NCBI GenBank assembly: GCA_045649455.1
Contig: JAZRPV010000054.1
Coordinates: 1 to 11,626, forward strand
From: JAEDES01 sp045649455
GTDB taxonomy: Bacteria; Bacillota_I; Bacilli_A; RF39; UBA660
Direction of reading: 5' to 3'
DNA: 11,626 bases
The position numbers were made by a program, and so were the translations under genes. Below are positions 1 to 5,446 of this stretch, piece by piece. Below the pieces are notes generated by a model. The model was not told the origin of the DNA, did no database searches, and saw nothing but the letters and a program-made list of their open reading frames with translations. Positions within the stretch are counted from its first letter, which is position 1, and every line of letters starts with the position of its first letter.

Positions 1-177
1 TCCTTCACTAATTCCCACAACTGCTTCAGTAATAGCGACAACATCTTTGTCTCTAAACTCAAAACCTTCACTTTCTTTTGCATTCATCAAAGAAGTAACA
101 ACAATATCTGCTAAGTCATCATGTTCCTTAATTATAGGAGTCCTTATACCCCTAACAACAGTACCAACACATCTCAT
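1..177 (-). CDS. CofE-like F420-0:gamma-glutamyl ligase family protein, 5' part
   Basis: The first 59 residues are visible; the gene runs off the left edge. The start ATG is at 177-175, with GGAGGAT nine bases upstream on the minus strand. The N-terminus reads VGTVVRGIRTPIIKEHDDL, followed by GFEFRDKDVVAITEAVVGIS. This matches my memory of the N-terminal strand-loop of the F420-0:L-glutamate ligase (CofE) fold, where the RDKDVVAITE segment is strongly conserved. In archaea and actinobacteria the family adds glutamate to coenzyme F420. Bacillota without F420 carry homologues whose substrate is not settled, so the name gives the family, not a proven reaction. An extended -10 box (203-211) lies just upstream, back to back with the promoter of the next gene. 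Family assignment fairly sure; function open. Confidence 0.75.
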   Translation of the reverse strand, partial: MRCVGTVVRGIRTPIIKEHDDLADIVVTSLMNAKESEGFEFRDKDVVAITEAVVGISEG

Positions 178-202
178 ATATATCAAATCCTCCACAGGAT
201 AT

Positions 203-211
203 ATTATAACA
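203..211 (-). promoter_or_regulatory. Extended -10 promoter for the CofE-like gene
   Basis: On the minus strand this reads TGTTATAAT, a perfect extended -10 (TGn-TATAAT). It lies 26 bases upstream of the start ATG. No good -35 is needed or seen. It faces away from an identical motif at 231-239 on the plus strand, so the two genes are divergently transcribed from a compact 85-bp region. Confidence 0.6.
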
Positions 212-230
212 TAAAATAATATAAAAAATG

Positions 231-239
231 TGTTATAAT
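231..239 (+). promoter_or_regulatory. Extended -10 promoter for the small Cys-His-Asp protein gene
   Basis: TGTTATAAT, extended -10. The expected transcription start near 246 leaves a leader of about 17 nt that contains the GGAG ribosome binding site (251-254) and little else. Confidence 0.6.
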
Positions 240-262
240 ACATCACAAAAGGAGATGATGTT

Positions 263-733
263 ATGCTACCTTCAGAACAACTAAGATTAGAAGTTTCTAA
301 AGAACAAGATATAGACTTAGAACAGTACAAATGGCCGGAAGAATTAAAAGAAATAATTCTAGGAATAAATCTTGATAAAGAAGTTGAACCAACATTTGAT
401 AAAATGAGTGAGGTATACACAGTTGGGTTTAATATTGGTCACTGCGGATTAACTTCAAGATATGTAGTTAGAAGCTTCGATAAGGCAAAATTATATTATG
501 GAAAAGCTAAACTACTAGTTGGAACACCATCATCTCCAAATGGTGAACATGCCTGGACAACATTAGAAGGGTATATAATAGATACTACTTTAATGATATG
601 CTTTCCAGAGAGTAAGAGAGTAGAGTTAGGATATATTCCAGAAAAAGAAATCTTACCATTAGCAGCACGAGTATTATCAGAATATGATACATATGAGTCA
701 GAATTGAAGAATCAGCAATACACAAAAAAATAG
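263..733 (+). CDS. Small protein with Cys-His-Asp, transglutaminase-like motif pattern
   Basis: 156 residues, no signal peptide or membrane segment, so probably cytosolic. I do not recognise a named family. The core has Cys61 in HCGLTSRYVV, His96 in GEHAWTTLEGY and Asp107 in IIDTTL. A Cys at a helix start, then His in an HAW strand, then Asp in a DTT strand is the order of the catalytic triad in transglutaminase-like and papain-like cysteine enzymes. That reading is inference from three motifs, not from a family match. Start ATG has GGAG eight bases upstream and an extended -10 just before it. The gene is alone in its transcript and converges on the Nudix gene; its TAG stop lies inside the shared terminator stem. 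The C-terminal ~30 residues are charged and probably helical. Confidence 0.75.
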   Translation: MLPSEQLRLEVSKEQDIDLEQYKWPEELKEIILGINLDKEVEPTFDKMSEVYTVGFNIGHCGLTSRYVVRSFDKAKLYYGKAKLLVGTPSSPNGEHAWTTLEGYIIDTTLMICFPESKRVELGYIPEKEILPLAARVLSEYDTYESELKNQQYTKK

Positions 734-752
734 AAGTAACACTTCTATTTTT
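726..752. terminator. Bidirectional terminator between convergent genes
   Basis: Perfect inverted repeat TAGAAGT / ACTTCTA (731-737, 741-747) with a 3-nt loop, extended by an A-run on the left and a T-run on the right, so it ends in U's in both directions. The stem contains the TAG stop of the plus-strand gene (731-733) and, on the other strand, the TAG stop of the Nudix gene (747-745). Confidence 0.85.
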
Positions 753-1173
753 GTTTGCATATTAATCCTTCTTTAATACAATATGGAATAACTTCATTCT
801 TTAAAGTATTTGATAATAAACTAATATCATCATCAATTCCAAACCACATAAATTTTTCTATTTCATCCGATATAGTTAAATCACCTTGTAATTCACCATT
901 ATATTTAAATACATAGAAATGAATTCTTGTAGTTTGATCACTTGTTGCAATTTCTAAAAAATCCATTACAAATTCAAATTTGCTTTCATCCAATATTGCA
1001 TTTTCTCCTAATTCTTCATGACACTCTCTTATAGCAGCTTGTAATGTTGATTCGCCGTCTTCAACACTTCCACCAATCATTTGAAATGTAGGTCTTTTTC
1101 TTGGCTTATCAATTAAAAGTTTTCCATCTTTAAAAAACATTGTACCAACTACATTTATTATTTTATCCTTCAT
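745..1173 (-). CDS. Nudix hydrolase (MutT-like)
   Basis: 142 residues, a full single Nudix domain of usual length. The Nudix box is complete: Gly35, Glu41, Arg49-Glu50, Glu53-Glu54 and Gly56 fit G-x5-E-x7-RE-x2-EE-x-G, the helix that holds the Mg2+ ions. Such enzymes split a nucleoside diphosphate linked to another group, in the cytosol, releasing NMP with pyrophosphate or similar products. The substrate cannot be told from this sequence; oxidised or surplus NTPs are common for the MutT-like subset. Start ATG has AAGGAGA seven bases upstream. A possible minus-strand -10 (TATAGT at 1227-1232) sits before a 10-bp hairpin in the leader. Before the island inserted, this gene lay directly downstream of tRNA-Trp on the same strand. 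Confidence 0.9.
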   Translation of the reverse strand: MKDKIINVVGTMFFKDGKLLIDKPRKRPTFQMIGGSVEDGESTLQAAIRECHEELGENAILDESKFEFVMDFLEIATSDQTTRIHFYVFKYNGELQGDLTISDEIEKFMWFGIDDDISLLSNTLKNEVIPYCIKEGLICKQK

Positions 1174-1197
1174 AAATAGTTCTCCTTAATATAAATA

Positions 1198-1225
1198 ACA
1201 CCTTGATACTTACGCATCAAGGTGT
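1198..1225 (-). terminator. Hairpin, probably the original tRNA-Trp terminator
   Basis: Perfect 10-bp inverted repeat ACACCTTGAT / ATCAAGGTGT (1198-1207, 1216-1225), 8-nt loop. Read on the minus strand it is followed by a broken T-rich run (TATTTATATT). It lies 30 bases beyond the left tRNA-Trp fragment, where the terminator of the tRNA would have been before insertion. It could instead be a leader structure of the Nudix gene. Confidence 0.45.
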
Positions 1226-1254
1226 ACTATAACGAACACATAAGTTCGATTAAA

Positions 1255-1305
1255 TCTAAATGGCAGGGGATGAGAGAATCGAACTCCCAACAGTGGTTTT
1301 GGAGA
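1255..1305 (-). repeat. Left attachment site: 51-bp copy of the tRNA-Trp 3' part (att)
   Basis: Identical over 51 bp to 6587-6637. It holds the anticodon loop, variable loop, T arm, acceptor 3' strand and CCA of tRNA-Trp plus six bases beyond, but no 5' half. Base 1306 is T where the tRNA has C, and similarity stops there. This is the arrangement left by site-specific integration into the 3' end of a tRNA gene. It is not a functional tRNA. Confidence 0.9.
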
Positions 1306-1422
1306 TTTGACTCATTCCGTTATAGACCCACCAATAAATTTCAGTACGTTTTATAATTATATAATAACGATCTCATATATATAAATTACACTTTCAGTAT
1401 AAAGTAAATTAAGTGTTTACGC

Positions 1423-1456
1423 AAGTAGAAGAGGGACATTTCTACTTCTTTTTTTT
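1423..1456 (+). terminator. Intrinsic terminator near the left end of the island
   Basis: AAGTAGAA / TTCTACTT (1423-1430, 1440-1447), 9-nt loop, followed by C and a run of eight T's. No protein gene lies upstream on this strand. TATAAT boxes at 1352-1357 and 1360-1365 could drive a transcript of about 80 nt ending here, so an untranslated small RNA is possible. Otherwise it insulates the island from leftward genes. The whole stretch 1306-1746 has no credible ORF: it holds this terminator, the left inverted repeat and the promoter of the PIN gene. Confidence 0.7.
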
Positions 1457-1472
1457 GAGTTGGAGCGCGACA

Positions 1473-1607
1473 AGTCAAAAATCGCGTGCTTCGCCGGTAA
1501 GTGTAGTTTCTAAAATAGTCGTTAATTTTTACTAAAAGTATATAAATCGTAATTAAAATCAAAACAAAAGAATCGCAAGGGGTGTGGGGAAAGCGATTCT
1601 TTTATTT
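1473..1607 (+). repeat. Left copy of ~135-bp island inverted repeat
   Basis: Aligns to the reverse complement of 6360-6495 with only scattered differences and small indels. Conserved blocks include AGTCAAAAATCGCGTGCTTC, TAAATCGTAATTAAAATC and a terminal hairpin. The hairpin is AAAAGAATCGC / GCGATTCTTTT (1566-1576, 1593-1603) around a G-rich 16-nt loop (AAGGGGTGTGGGGAAA). The CGCG and G-rich blocks stand out from the AT-rich surroundings. Neither copy codes for protein. Candidate roles: recombinase or transposase binding ends, a transfer origin, or paired RNA genes reading inward. I do not recognise the family. Confidence 0.85.
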
Positions 1608-1739
1608 AATAACCAAAGATTATAATAGTAATTATGTTTTAAAAAATAAAAAATATGCTTAAATTCATAAAGTTAAATATAAATTTATTAAATGAGTATA
1701 TTATTTAATAATAGTATATATTTAAATGAAAGGATAATA

Positions 1740-1748
1740 TGATATAAT
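1740..1748 (+). promoter_or_regulatory. Extended -10 promoter of the PIN-domain gene
   Basis: TGATATAAT, a TGn-TATAAT box. It overlaps the upstream in-frame ATG at 1747, so that ATG would lie before the transcription start (near 1755), which favours the start at 1771. A 9-bp inverted repeat TTATTAAAT / ATTTAATAA (1685-1693, 1703-1711) just upstream could be an operator. Confidence 0.6.
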
Positions 1749-1770
1749 GGCTTTGAAAGTGGTGAGTAGT

Positions 1771-3717
1771 ATGAAACAAAATAATGCACTAATAAGTACA
1801 GCTTTATTATCGGCAATATTTGATGAGAAAAAGCAAGACAATATATCGTTATTGATACCATTTATAATTAAAATAATTTATGAAAATCCTCAAATCCAAG
1901 AAGAAGAAATAGGTAATAAAATGGTTGAATTATTCGCTTTCTATAATTTCCCACGTGCTATAGTTAGAATTATTATAAATAGATTAAGAAAACAAGGCAT
2001 AGTAAATAGAGAAGACAATAGATTGATATTTAAAAAAGATATCACAAATGTAGTAGAAAATTTTGACAAGCGAATGGAAAAGGCCAAAAAAGGAATTGAT
2101 GAAATTATAAGAAGTATGATGGAATACTTTAAGTCAGAAGCAAACTTAAAAATGTCATATTTAGACTGTAGAAATTCATTGGCTGTATTTTTAGATAAAA
2201 ATGGATATTTATTATATGAAGACATCAATAATTCAACACGTATAAAAAATAAAGATAAAGTACAATATCACATTGGTTTATTTATAAAAAAACACAAACA
2301 ACAAGAGGATATTATTTACAAAAATTTAGTTGATATTATTGAGGGATCGTTGCTTGCAAATGCTATATATGTAAATATAGAAAATGACAATAAAAATAAT
2401 TTGGAAAATTTAACTTGCTATTTTGACACTCCATTTATGCTAAGAGTTTTAGAATTTAAAGACCCGAAGGATAACAAATCAGCATTAGAGTTAGTAGAAC
2501 TGTTAAAAGAGCAAAAAGTAAAAATAAAATGTTTTAAACACAATTATGATGAAATTGAAAATATACTAGAAGAATTTATAAGAAACTATGGCAAGCCACA
2601 AGAAAAAACATTGGAAAATCTAGTGATTAAAAATTACAGCGAAACAGAATTAAGAGGAATACTAACTTCACTAGAAGAATTATTTAAGGAACTAAATATA
2701 GAAATAACAGATATTCCAGATTACAAAAAAGAAGAATATAAACATGTAATTGATGAGAAAAAATTACAAGAAAACTTAGAAAGATTATATTCGGATGAAA
2801 AGAAGAATATTAGAATAATAGAGAATGATGTAGCATCAATCTCAGCAATTATGAGGATTAGAAAGGGAAAAGAGTATAGAAAAATGGAAGAATGCCCGGC
2901 CATATTTGTAACCACAAATAATGATATTAGAAGGGAAACAAATCATTTATTAAATTTGGATGAAATTTTTAAAATTAGTCCAGTAATTAGTGACATAGAT
3001 TTAACAGCGGTATTATGGCTAAAAAGTTTATCTACACATAAAAATATTCCAGAATTGAAACTAACAGAAAATGCACTTGCGGCCTTAAAACCTACTACTA
3101 GCATAAAAAATAGATTTAATGAATCTGTTCAAAAGTTAAAAAGTAACAAAACGCAAATAACGGCAACACAGTTACATAATCTATTATGCAGTAATTATTA
3201 CTCTGAAAATTTAATGGATGCTATAAATGGCGATTTGAATAAAATAAATCCAAATCTGGTACTAAAGACTTATGAATCAACATTAGAAGAAAACAAAATC
3301 ATTGAAAGAAAAAGTAAGTTATTAGAAGAAAAAAATGATGAATTATTAAACAAATTAATGGAAAAAGAACAACATGACAAAAAATATAAAGATAATATTT
3401 ATTCAATATATGAAAAAAGAGAAAATACCATTAAAACTATAATCAAGTATTCTGAAAAGATAATAGAAATACTTTTCTGTTGTTTATTGTGCTATATTAC
3501 ATTTAAATATACGAATGCTAAGGATACAAGCGGTATAGTGAAAGCACTATTAACTTTAACTACAATATATACAATTATTAGCACATTTTTTCCAGTGTCG
3601 ATATTTGCCATTTTTAATATTGTTTTTAATTGGATAAATTCAAAATTGTTTTTATGTGTACATAATATAATGACTTCGAAAGCAGAGGAAGAAATAGATA
3701 AAATTTTGAAAGTATAA
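1771..3717 (+). CDS. Membrane-anchored PIN-domain protein, putative RNase effector
   Basis: 648 residues from this ATG; an in-frame ATG at 1747 adds eight residues but overlaps the -10 box. The N-terminal ~90 residues look like a helical winged-helix region (FPRAIVRIIINRLRKQGIV, then a short wing). A PIN-like nuclease domain follows: Asp219 in CYFDTPFMLRVL, Glu261 in NYDEIENIL, Asp353 in ENDVASISAI and Thr-Asn-Asn-Asp at 382-385 after CPAIFVTT, matching the order of the acidic metal-binding residues. Residues ~500-560 are charged and probably coiled coil. Two hydrophobic stretches (~564-580 and ~589-622) place the C-terminus at the membrane with the nuclease in the cytosol. PIN domains usually cut RNA. 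An effector that acts when released or clustered is inference from this layout and from the neighbouring toxN and nuclease genes. No family name recalled for the full architecture. Confidence 0.75.
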   Translation: MKQNNALISTALLSAIFDEKKQDNISLLIPFIIKIIYENPQIQEEEIGNKMVELFAFYNFPRAIVRIIINRLRKQGIVNREDNRLIFKKDITNVVENFDKRMEKAKKGIDEIIRSMMEYFKSEANLKMSYLDCRNSLAVFLDKNGYLLYEDINNSTRIKNKDKVQYHIGLFIKKHKQQEDIIYKNLVDIIEGSLLANAIYVNIENDNKNNLENLTCYFDTPFMLRVLEFKDPKDNKSALELVELLKEQKVKIKCFKHNYDEIENILEEFIRNYGKPQEKTLENLVIKNYSETELRGILTSLEELFKELNIEITDIPDYKKEEYKHVIDEKKLQENLERLYSDEKKNIRIIENDVASISAIMRIRKGKEYRKMEECPAIFVTTNNDIRRETNHLLNLDEIFKISPVISDIDLTAVLWLKSLSTHKNIPELKLTENALAALKPTTSIKNRFNESVQKLKSNKTQITATQLHNLLCSNYYSENLMDAINGDLNKINPNLVLKTYESTLEENKIIERKSKLLEEKNDELLNKLMEKEQHDKKYKDNIYSIYEKRENTIKTIIKYSEKIIEILFCCLLCYITFKYTNAKDTSGIVKALLTLTTIYTIISTFFPVSIFAIFNIVFNWINSKLFLCVHNIMTSKAEEEIDKILKV

Positions 3718-3748
3718 ATATTGACCTCAACATAATTTTAAAATAATA

Positions 3749-3777
3749 TTGAATAATTTATAAAAATATGTTATATT
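3749..3777 (+). promoter_or_regulatory. toxI promoter
   Basis: TTGAAT (3749-3754), 17-bp spacer, TATATT (3772-3777) with TG one base before the -10. It predicts a start near 3784, about 55 nt before the first antitoxin repeat. A perfect 14-bp palindrome TGCTATT/AATAGCA (3825-3838) lies between the start and the first repeat. Confidence 0.75.
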
Positions 3778-3839
3778 ATAGCCACATAAGTGATTATGTT
3801 ATGCAAAAATGCATATAATATTAATGCTATTAATAGCAA

Positions 3840-3952
3840 TTAAAAAAGCGGGTGATTCCAGCCTTAAGTGGAACTTAAAAAAGCGGTGAAACCAGCCCTA
3901 AATGGTAATTAAAAAAGCGGTGATTCCAGCCATTAAATGTGAAGTTAAAAAA
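3840..3952 (+). repeat. Antitoxin direct repeats, 3.3 units of ~35 bp
   Basis: Units start at 3840, 3875, 3909 and (partial) 3945, spacing 35, 34 and 36. The consensus begins TTAAAAAAGCGGTGATTCCA and continues GCC, T/A-rich bases and TGG. The constant part is ~24 nt; the last ~11 nt vary but keep the pairing partner of the TTCCA segment. The fourth unit keeps only TTAAAAAAG before the terminator stem. Confidence 0.92.
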
Positions 3953-3953
3953 G

Positions 3954-3987
3954 AAGATTAGAGAGCAGACTCTAATCTTTTGTTTTG
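3954..3987 (+). terminator. Terminator between toxI and toxN
   Basis: Ten-bp stem AAGATTAGAG / CTCTAATCTT (3954-3963, 3970-3979), 6-nt loop, then TTTGTTTTG. In known type III systems such a partial terminator sets a high ratio of antitoxin RNA to toxin message, with toxN made by read-through. Confidence 0.9.
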
Positions 3988-4023
3988 TATAAATTTATTA
4001 TATAATAACATTAGGTGATGTAC

Positions 4024-4524
4024 GTGATTAGAAATTTTAGAATAGTGAAAGTAGATTATAAATATTGTGATTATTTAAGACAATTTGATAATAAGGTTCC
4101 ATATAATGCAGGTAGTAAAGAACTTAGGCCTTTTATTGGAATTTTATTTGTAGTAAATGGTTGTGAATATTTTGCTCCGTTATCCAGTCCTAAAGCAAAA
4201 CACCTAGATATGAAAAACAATGTTGATATAGTAAAGATAGACGGCGGAAGATTAGGAGTGATAAATTTCAATAATATGATTCCTGTAAAATCAAACAATT
4301 ATGAATTATTTGATCTTAATAGTAAACCAGCAACCACTCCTGAACTAAAAAGGCAAAACTTATTAAAAAGTCAATTGCTATGGTTAAATAAGAATATTTC
4401 AACAGTTAAGGGTAAAGCAATTAAATTATATGAAAAATACAAAAATAACAAACTCCCAGCAAGAATATGTCAAAGATGTTGCAACTTTATTTTATTAGAA
4501 GAAAAATGTAATGAATATAAATAA
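4024..4524 (+). CDS. toxN: Type III toxin-antitoxin system toxin, ToxN/AbiQ family endoribonuclease
   Basis: 166 residues, close to the ~170 usual for ToxN and AbiQ. Family signatures in order: YLRQFDNKVPYN (17-28), RPFIGILF, YFAPLSSPKAKH (49-60), GVINFNNMIPV (78-88), and FILLEEKCNEY near the C-terminus. The toxin is a cytosolic sequence-specific RNase, favouring A-rich sites, which also trims its antitoxin from the toxI precursor. Free toxin stops growth; during phage infection this gives abortive defence. The GTG at 4024 is chosen because AGGTG (4013-4017) is six bases upstream; ATG 4018 and GTG 4015 sit too close to it. A TATAAT at 4001-4006 could be a second promoter but has no good -35. 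The gene lies 37 bases after the toxI terminator and converges on the FxLYD gene. Lys/Cys-rich C-terminus (CQRCC) is unusual. Confidence 0.92.
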   Translation: MIRNFRIVKVDYKYCDYLRQFDNKVPYNAGSKELRPFIGILFVVNGCEYFAPLSSPKAKHLDMKNNVDIVKIDGGRLGVINFNNMIPVKSNNYELFDLNSKPATTPELKRQNLLKSQLLWLNKNISTVKGKAIKLYEKYKNNKLPARICQRCCNFILLEEKCNEYK

Positions 4525-4560
4525 TAAAACGGTTTAAATTGATTTTCAAACCGTTTTATT
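4523..4560. terminator. Bidirectional terminator between toxN and the FxLYD-domain gene
   Basis: Perfect 13-bp inverted repeat AATAAAACGGTTT / AAACCGTTTTATT (4523-4535, 4548-4560), 12-nt loop, T-rich on both strands. It overlaps the toxN stop codon and ends four bases before the stop of the convergent gene. Confidence 0.88.
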
Positions 4561-4563
4561 TTA

Positions 4564-5331
4564 TTAATGAAAATCTGCAATTTTCACGTATGGAGTTATT
4601 TGATAAAAATCACAATTGCTGATTTTTTCTGAATTAAGTATAGTATATACTTCATATACCCAAGTTTCGCCAGCAGCTAAATTTTCTGTATAACTACTTA
4701 TAGTATCTAAATAATTCTGATTTTCATCATAACATTTAAATTCAATTTGAAGACCATCTACATCTTTACTTGTATTATTGGTAACTTCGCCTGAAATAAT
4801 GTATACACCATTTTCATTTATTCCTTGTTTTTTAACAGTGTATGAATATTTAGAAGTTTCATCGGAATTATTATTAATTATATTGTTTCCATTAATAAGT
4901 AAACTTATCCCAATAAAAAATATGATAAGTCCTAGCACAATTATTCCTACTGATGATATAGAATTAACATTTTTTTTAATATTATATGAAGATGAGGTAG
5001 CATCGTTTTTATTGGAATTTTCAATTTCTAAATTATTAAATACTTTATCATCATACGTTTTTAATTCCTCATCAGTTAAATAAAAAATGTTTATTTTTGG
5101 ATTTATAAATCCCTGAGAGACTTCCACTATAGCATTTTTATTCAAATCAATTATTTCTACAGATGATTTGCTTTGACTATGTTTCGAAAAACAATAAATA
5201 GAATAATTTTTTTGCTTTATTTTAAAATATTTTTCATCTAATGGATTTAAACAACAAATTTTTTGTTCATTTAAAAAAATGTCCATCTTATATTCCTTTT
5301 TATCTTTTGAAATAATTATTAATTTTCCCAT
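4564..5331 (-). CDS. Single-pass membrane protein with FxLYD-like C-terminal domain
   Basis: 255 residues. The N-terminal ~100 residues form a strand-rich soluble domain I do not recognise; then an Asn/Ser-rich linker, one membrane helix (~126-147, VGIIVLGLIIFFIGISLL), and a C-terminal domain (~165-240). That domain reads ISGEVTNNTSKDVDGLQIEF, then CYDENQNYL and LAAGETWVYEV, the pattern of FxLYD domains (beta-sandwich, usually on the cell surface). By the hydrophobic order the N-terminal domain is probably cytosolic and the FxLYD domain outside. Start ATG 5331 is preferred: GGAGG is six bases upstream, whereas the ATG at 5337 abuts it. Divergent from the nuclease gene, convergent with toxN, inside the island. 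It may sense the envelope for a defence system or simply be cargo; role unknown. Confidence 0.7.
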   Translation of the reverse strand: MGKLIIISKDKKEYKMDIFLNEQKICCLNPLDEKYFKIKQKNYSIYCFSKHSQSKSSVEIIDLNKNAIVEVSQGFINPKINIFYLTDEELKTYDDKVFNNLEIENSNKNDATSSSYNIKKNVNSISSVGIIVLGLIIFFIGISLLINGNNIINNNSDETSKYSYTVKKQGINENGVYIISGEVTNNTSKDVDGLQIEFKCYDENQNYLDTISSYTENLAAGETWVYEVYTILNSEKISNCDFYQITPYVKIADFH

Positions 5332-5419
5332 ACACATCCTCCTAATATAATTATAAAATAAAATATATTATAAAACAAATTAAAAACAAGAAGTTAATTA
5401 TAACTCATTTTATCTTATA

Positions 5420-5428
5420 TGGTATAAT
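5420..5428 (+). promoter_or_regulatory. Extended -10 promoter of the DpnII/MboI-like nuclease gene
   Basis: TGGTATAAT, TGn-TATAAT. Predicted start near 5435, leaving a ~12-nt leader with GTGGTGAT as ribosome binding site before the GTG start at 5447. The -35 region is not recognisable. Confidence 0.6.
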
Positions 5429-5446
5429 GAGAGTGGTGATGTAAAC

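Larger units (their letters stand above)
3784..3987 (+). ncRNA. toxI: ToxI-type antitoxin RNA precursor of a type III toxin-antitoxin system
   Basis: Promoter, three ~35-nt direct repeats plus a partial fourth, then an intrinsic terminator, then the toxN gene: the standard order of ToxIN/AbiQ loci. Each full repeat can form an H-type pseudoknot. In unit 1, stem 1 pairs GGU (3851-3853) with GCC (3861-3863) and stem 2 pairs UUCCA (3856-3860) with UGGAA (3869-3873). In unit 2, stem 2 becomes ACCA (3891-3894) with UGGU (3903-3906), so the U3857-A3872 pair is replaced by A3891-U3906. Unit 3 keeps the pairing with one bulged U. Units are joined by A-rich stretches (TTAAAAAAGCGG), where ToxN-type enzymes are known to cut. 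Single repeats would bind and block ToxN. The transcript start is predicted, not shown. Confidence 0.9.

Noticed and set aside
1198..1248. Riboswitch or T-box upstream of the Nudix gene
   Set aside because: There are two simple hairpins (1198-1225 and CGAAC/GTTCG at 1233-1248) but none of the conserved cores of known riboswitches or a T-box sequence.
1255..1305. A second tRNA-Trp gene
   Set aside because: Only the 3' part is present; beyond 1305 the sequence has no D arm or 5' acceptor strand.
1747..1770. ATG at 1747 as start of the PIN-domain protein
   Set aside because: It overlaps the -10 box TATAAT (1743-1748), so it would not be in the transcript from that promoter.
1941..2228. Minus-strand ORF within the PIN gene
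   Set aside because: A shadow of the real reading frame: no ribosome binding site, promoter or family resemblance. The same holds for the other antisense ORFs at 2721-2915, 4071-4298, 4778-5083, 6917-7141, 8166-8429 and 10203-10577.
3840..3952. Short regularly spaced repeats as a CRISPR array
   Set aside because: The variable parts are only ~11 nt, remain similar and keep base pairing with the constant part; no cas genes are near. Promoter, terminator and toxN make an antitoxin RNA the right reading.
3840..3952. Repeats as plasmid iterons
   Set aside because: No replication initiator gene is present, and the repeats have RNA pseudoknot pairing and a terminator.
4001..4006. TATAAT as a strong toxN promoter
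   Set aside because: No -35 at suitable spacing and no TG extension; known systems use read-through from toxI. Kept only as a possibility.
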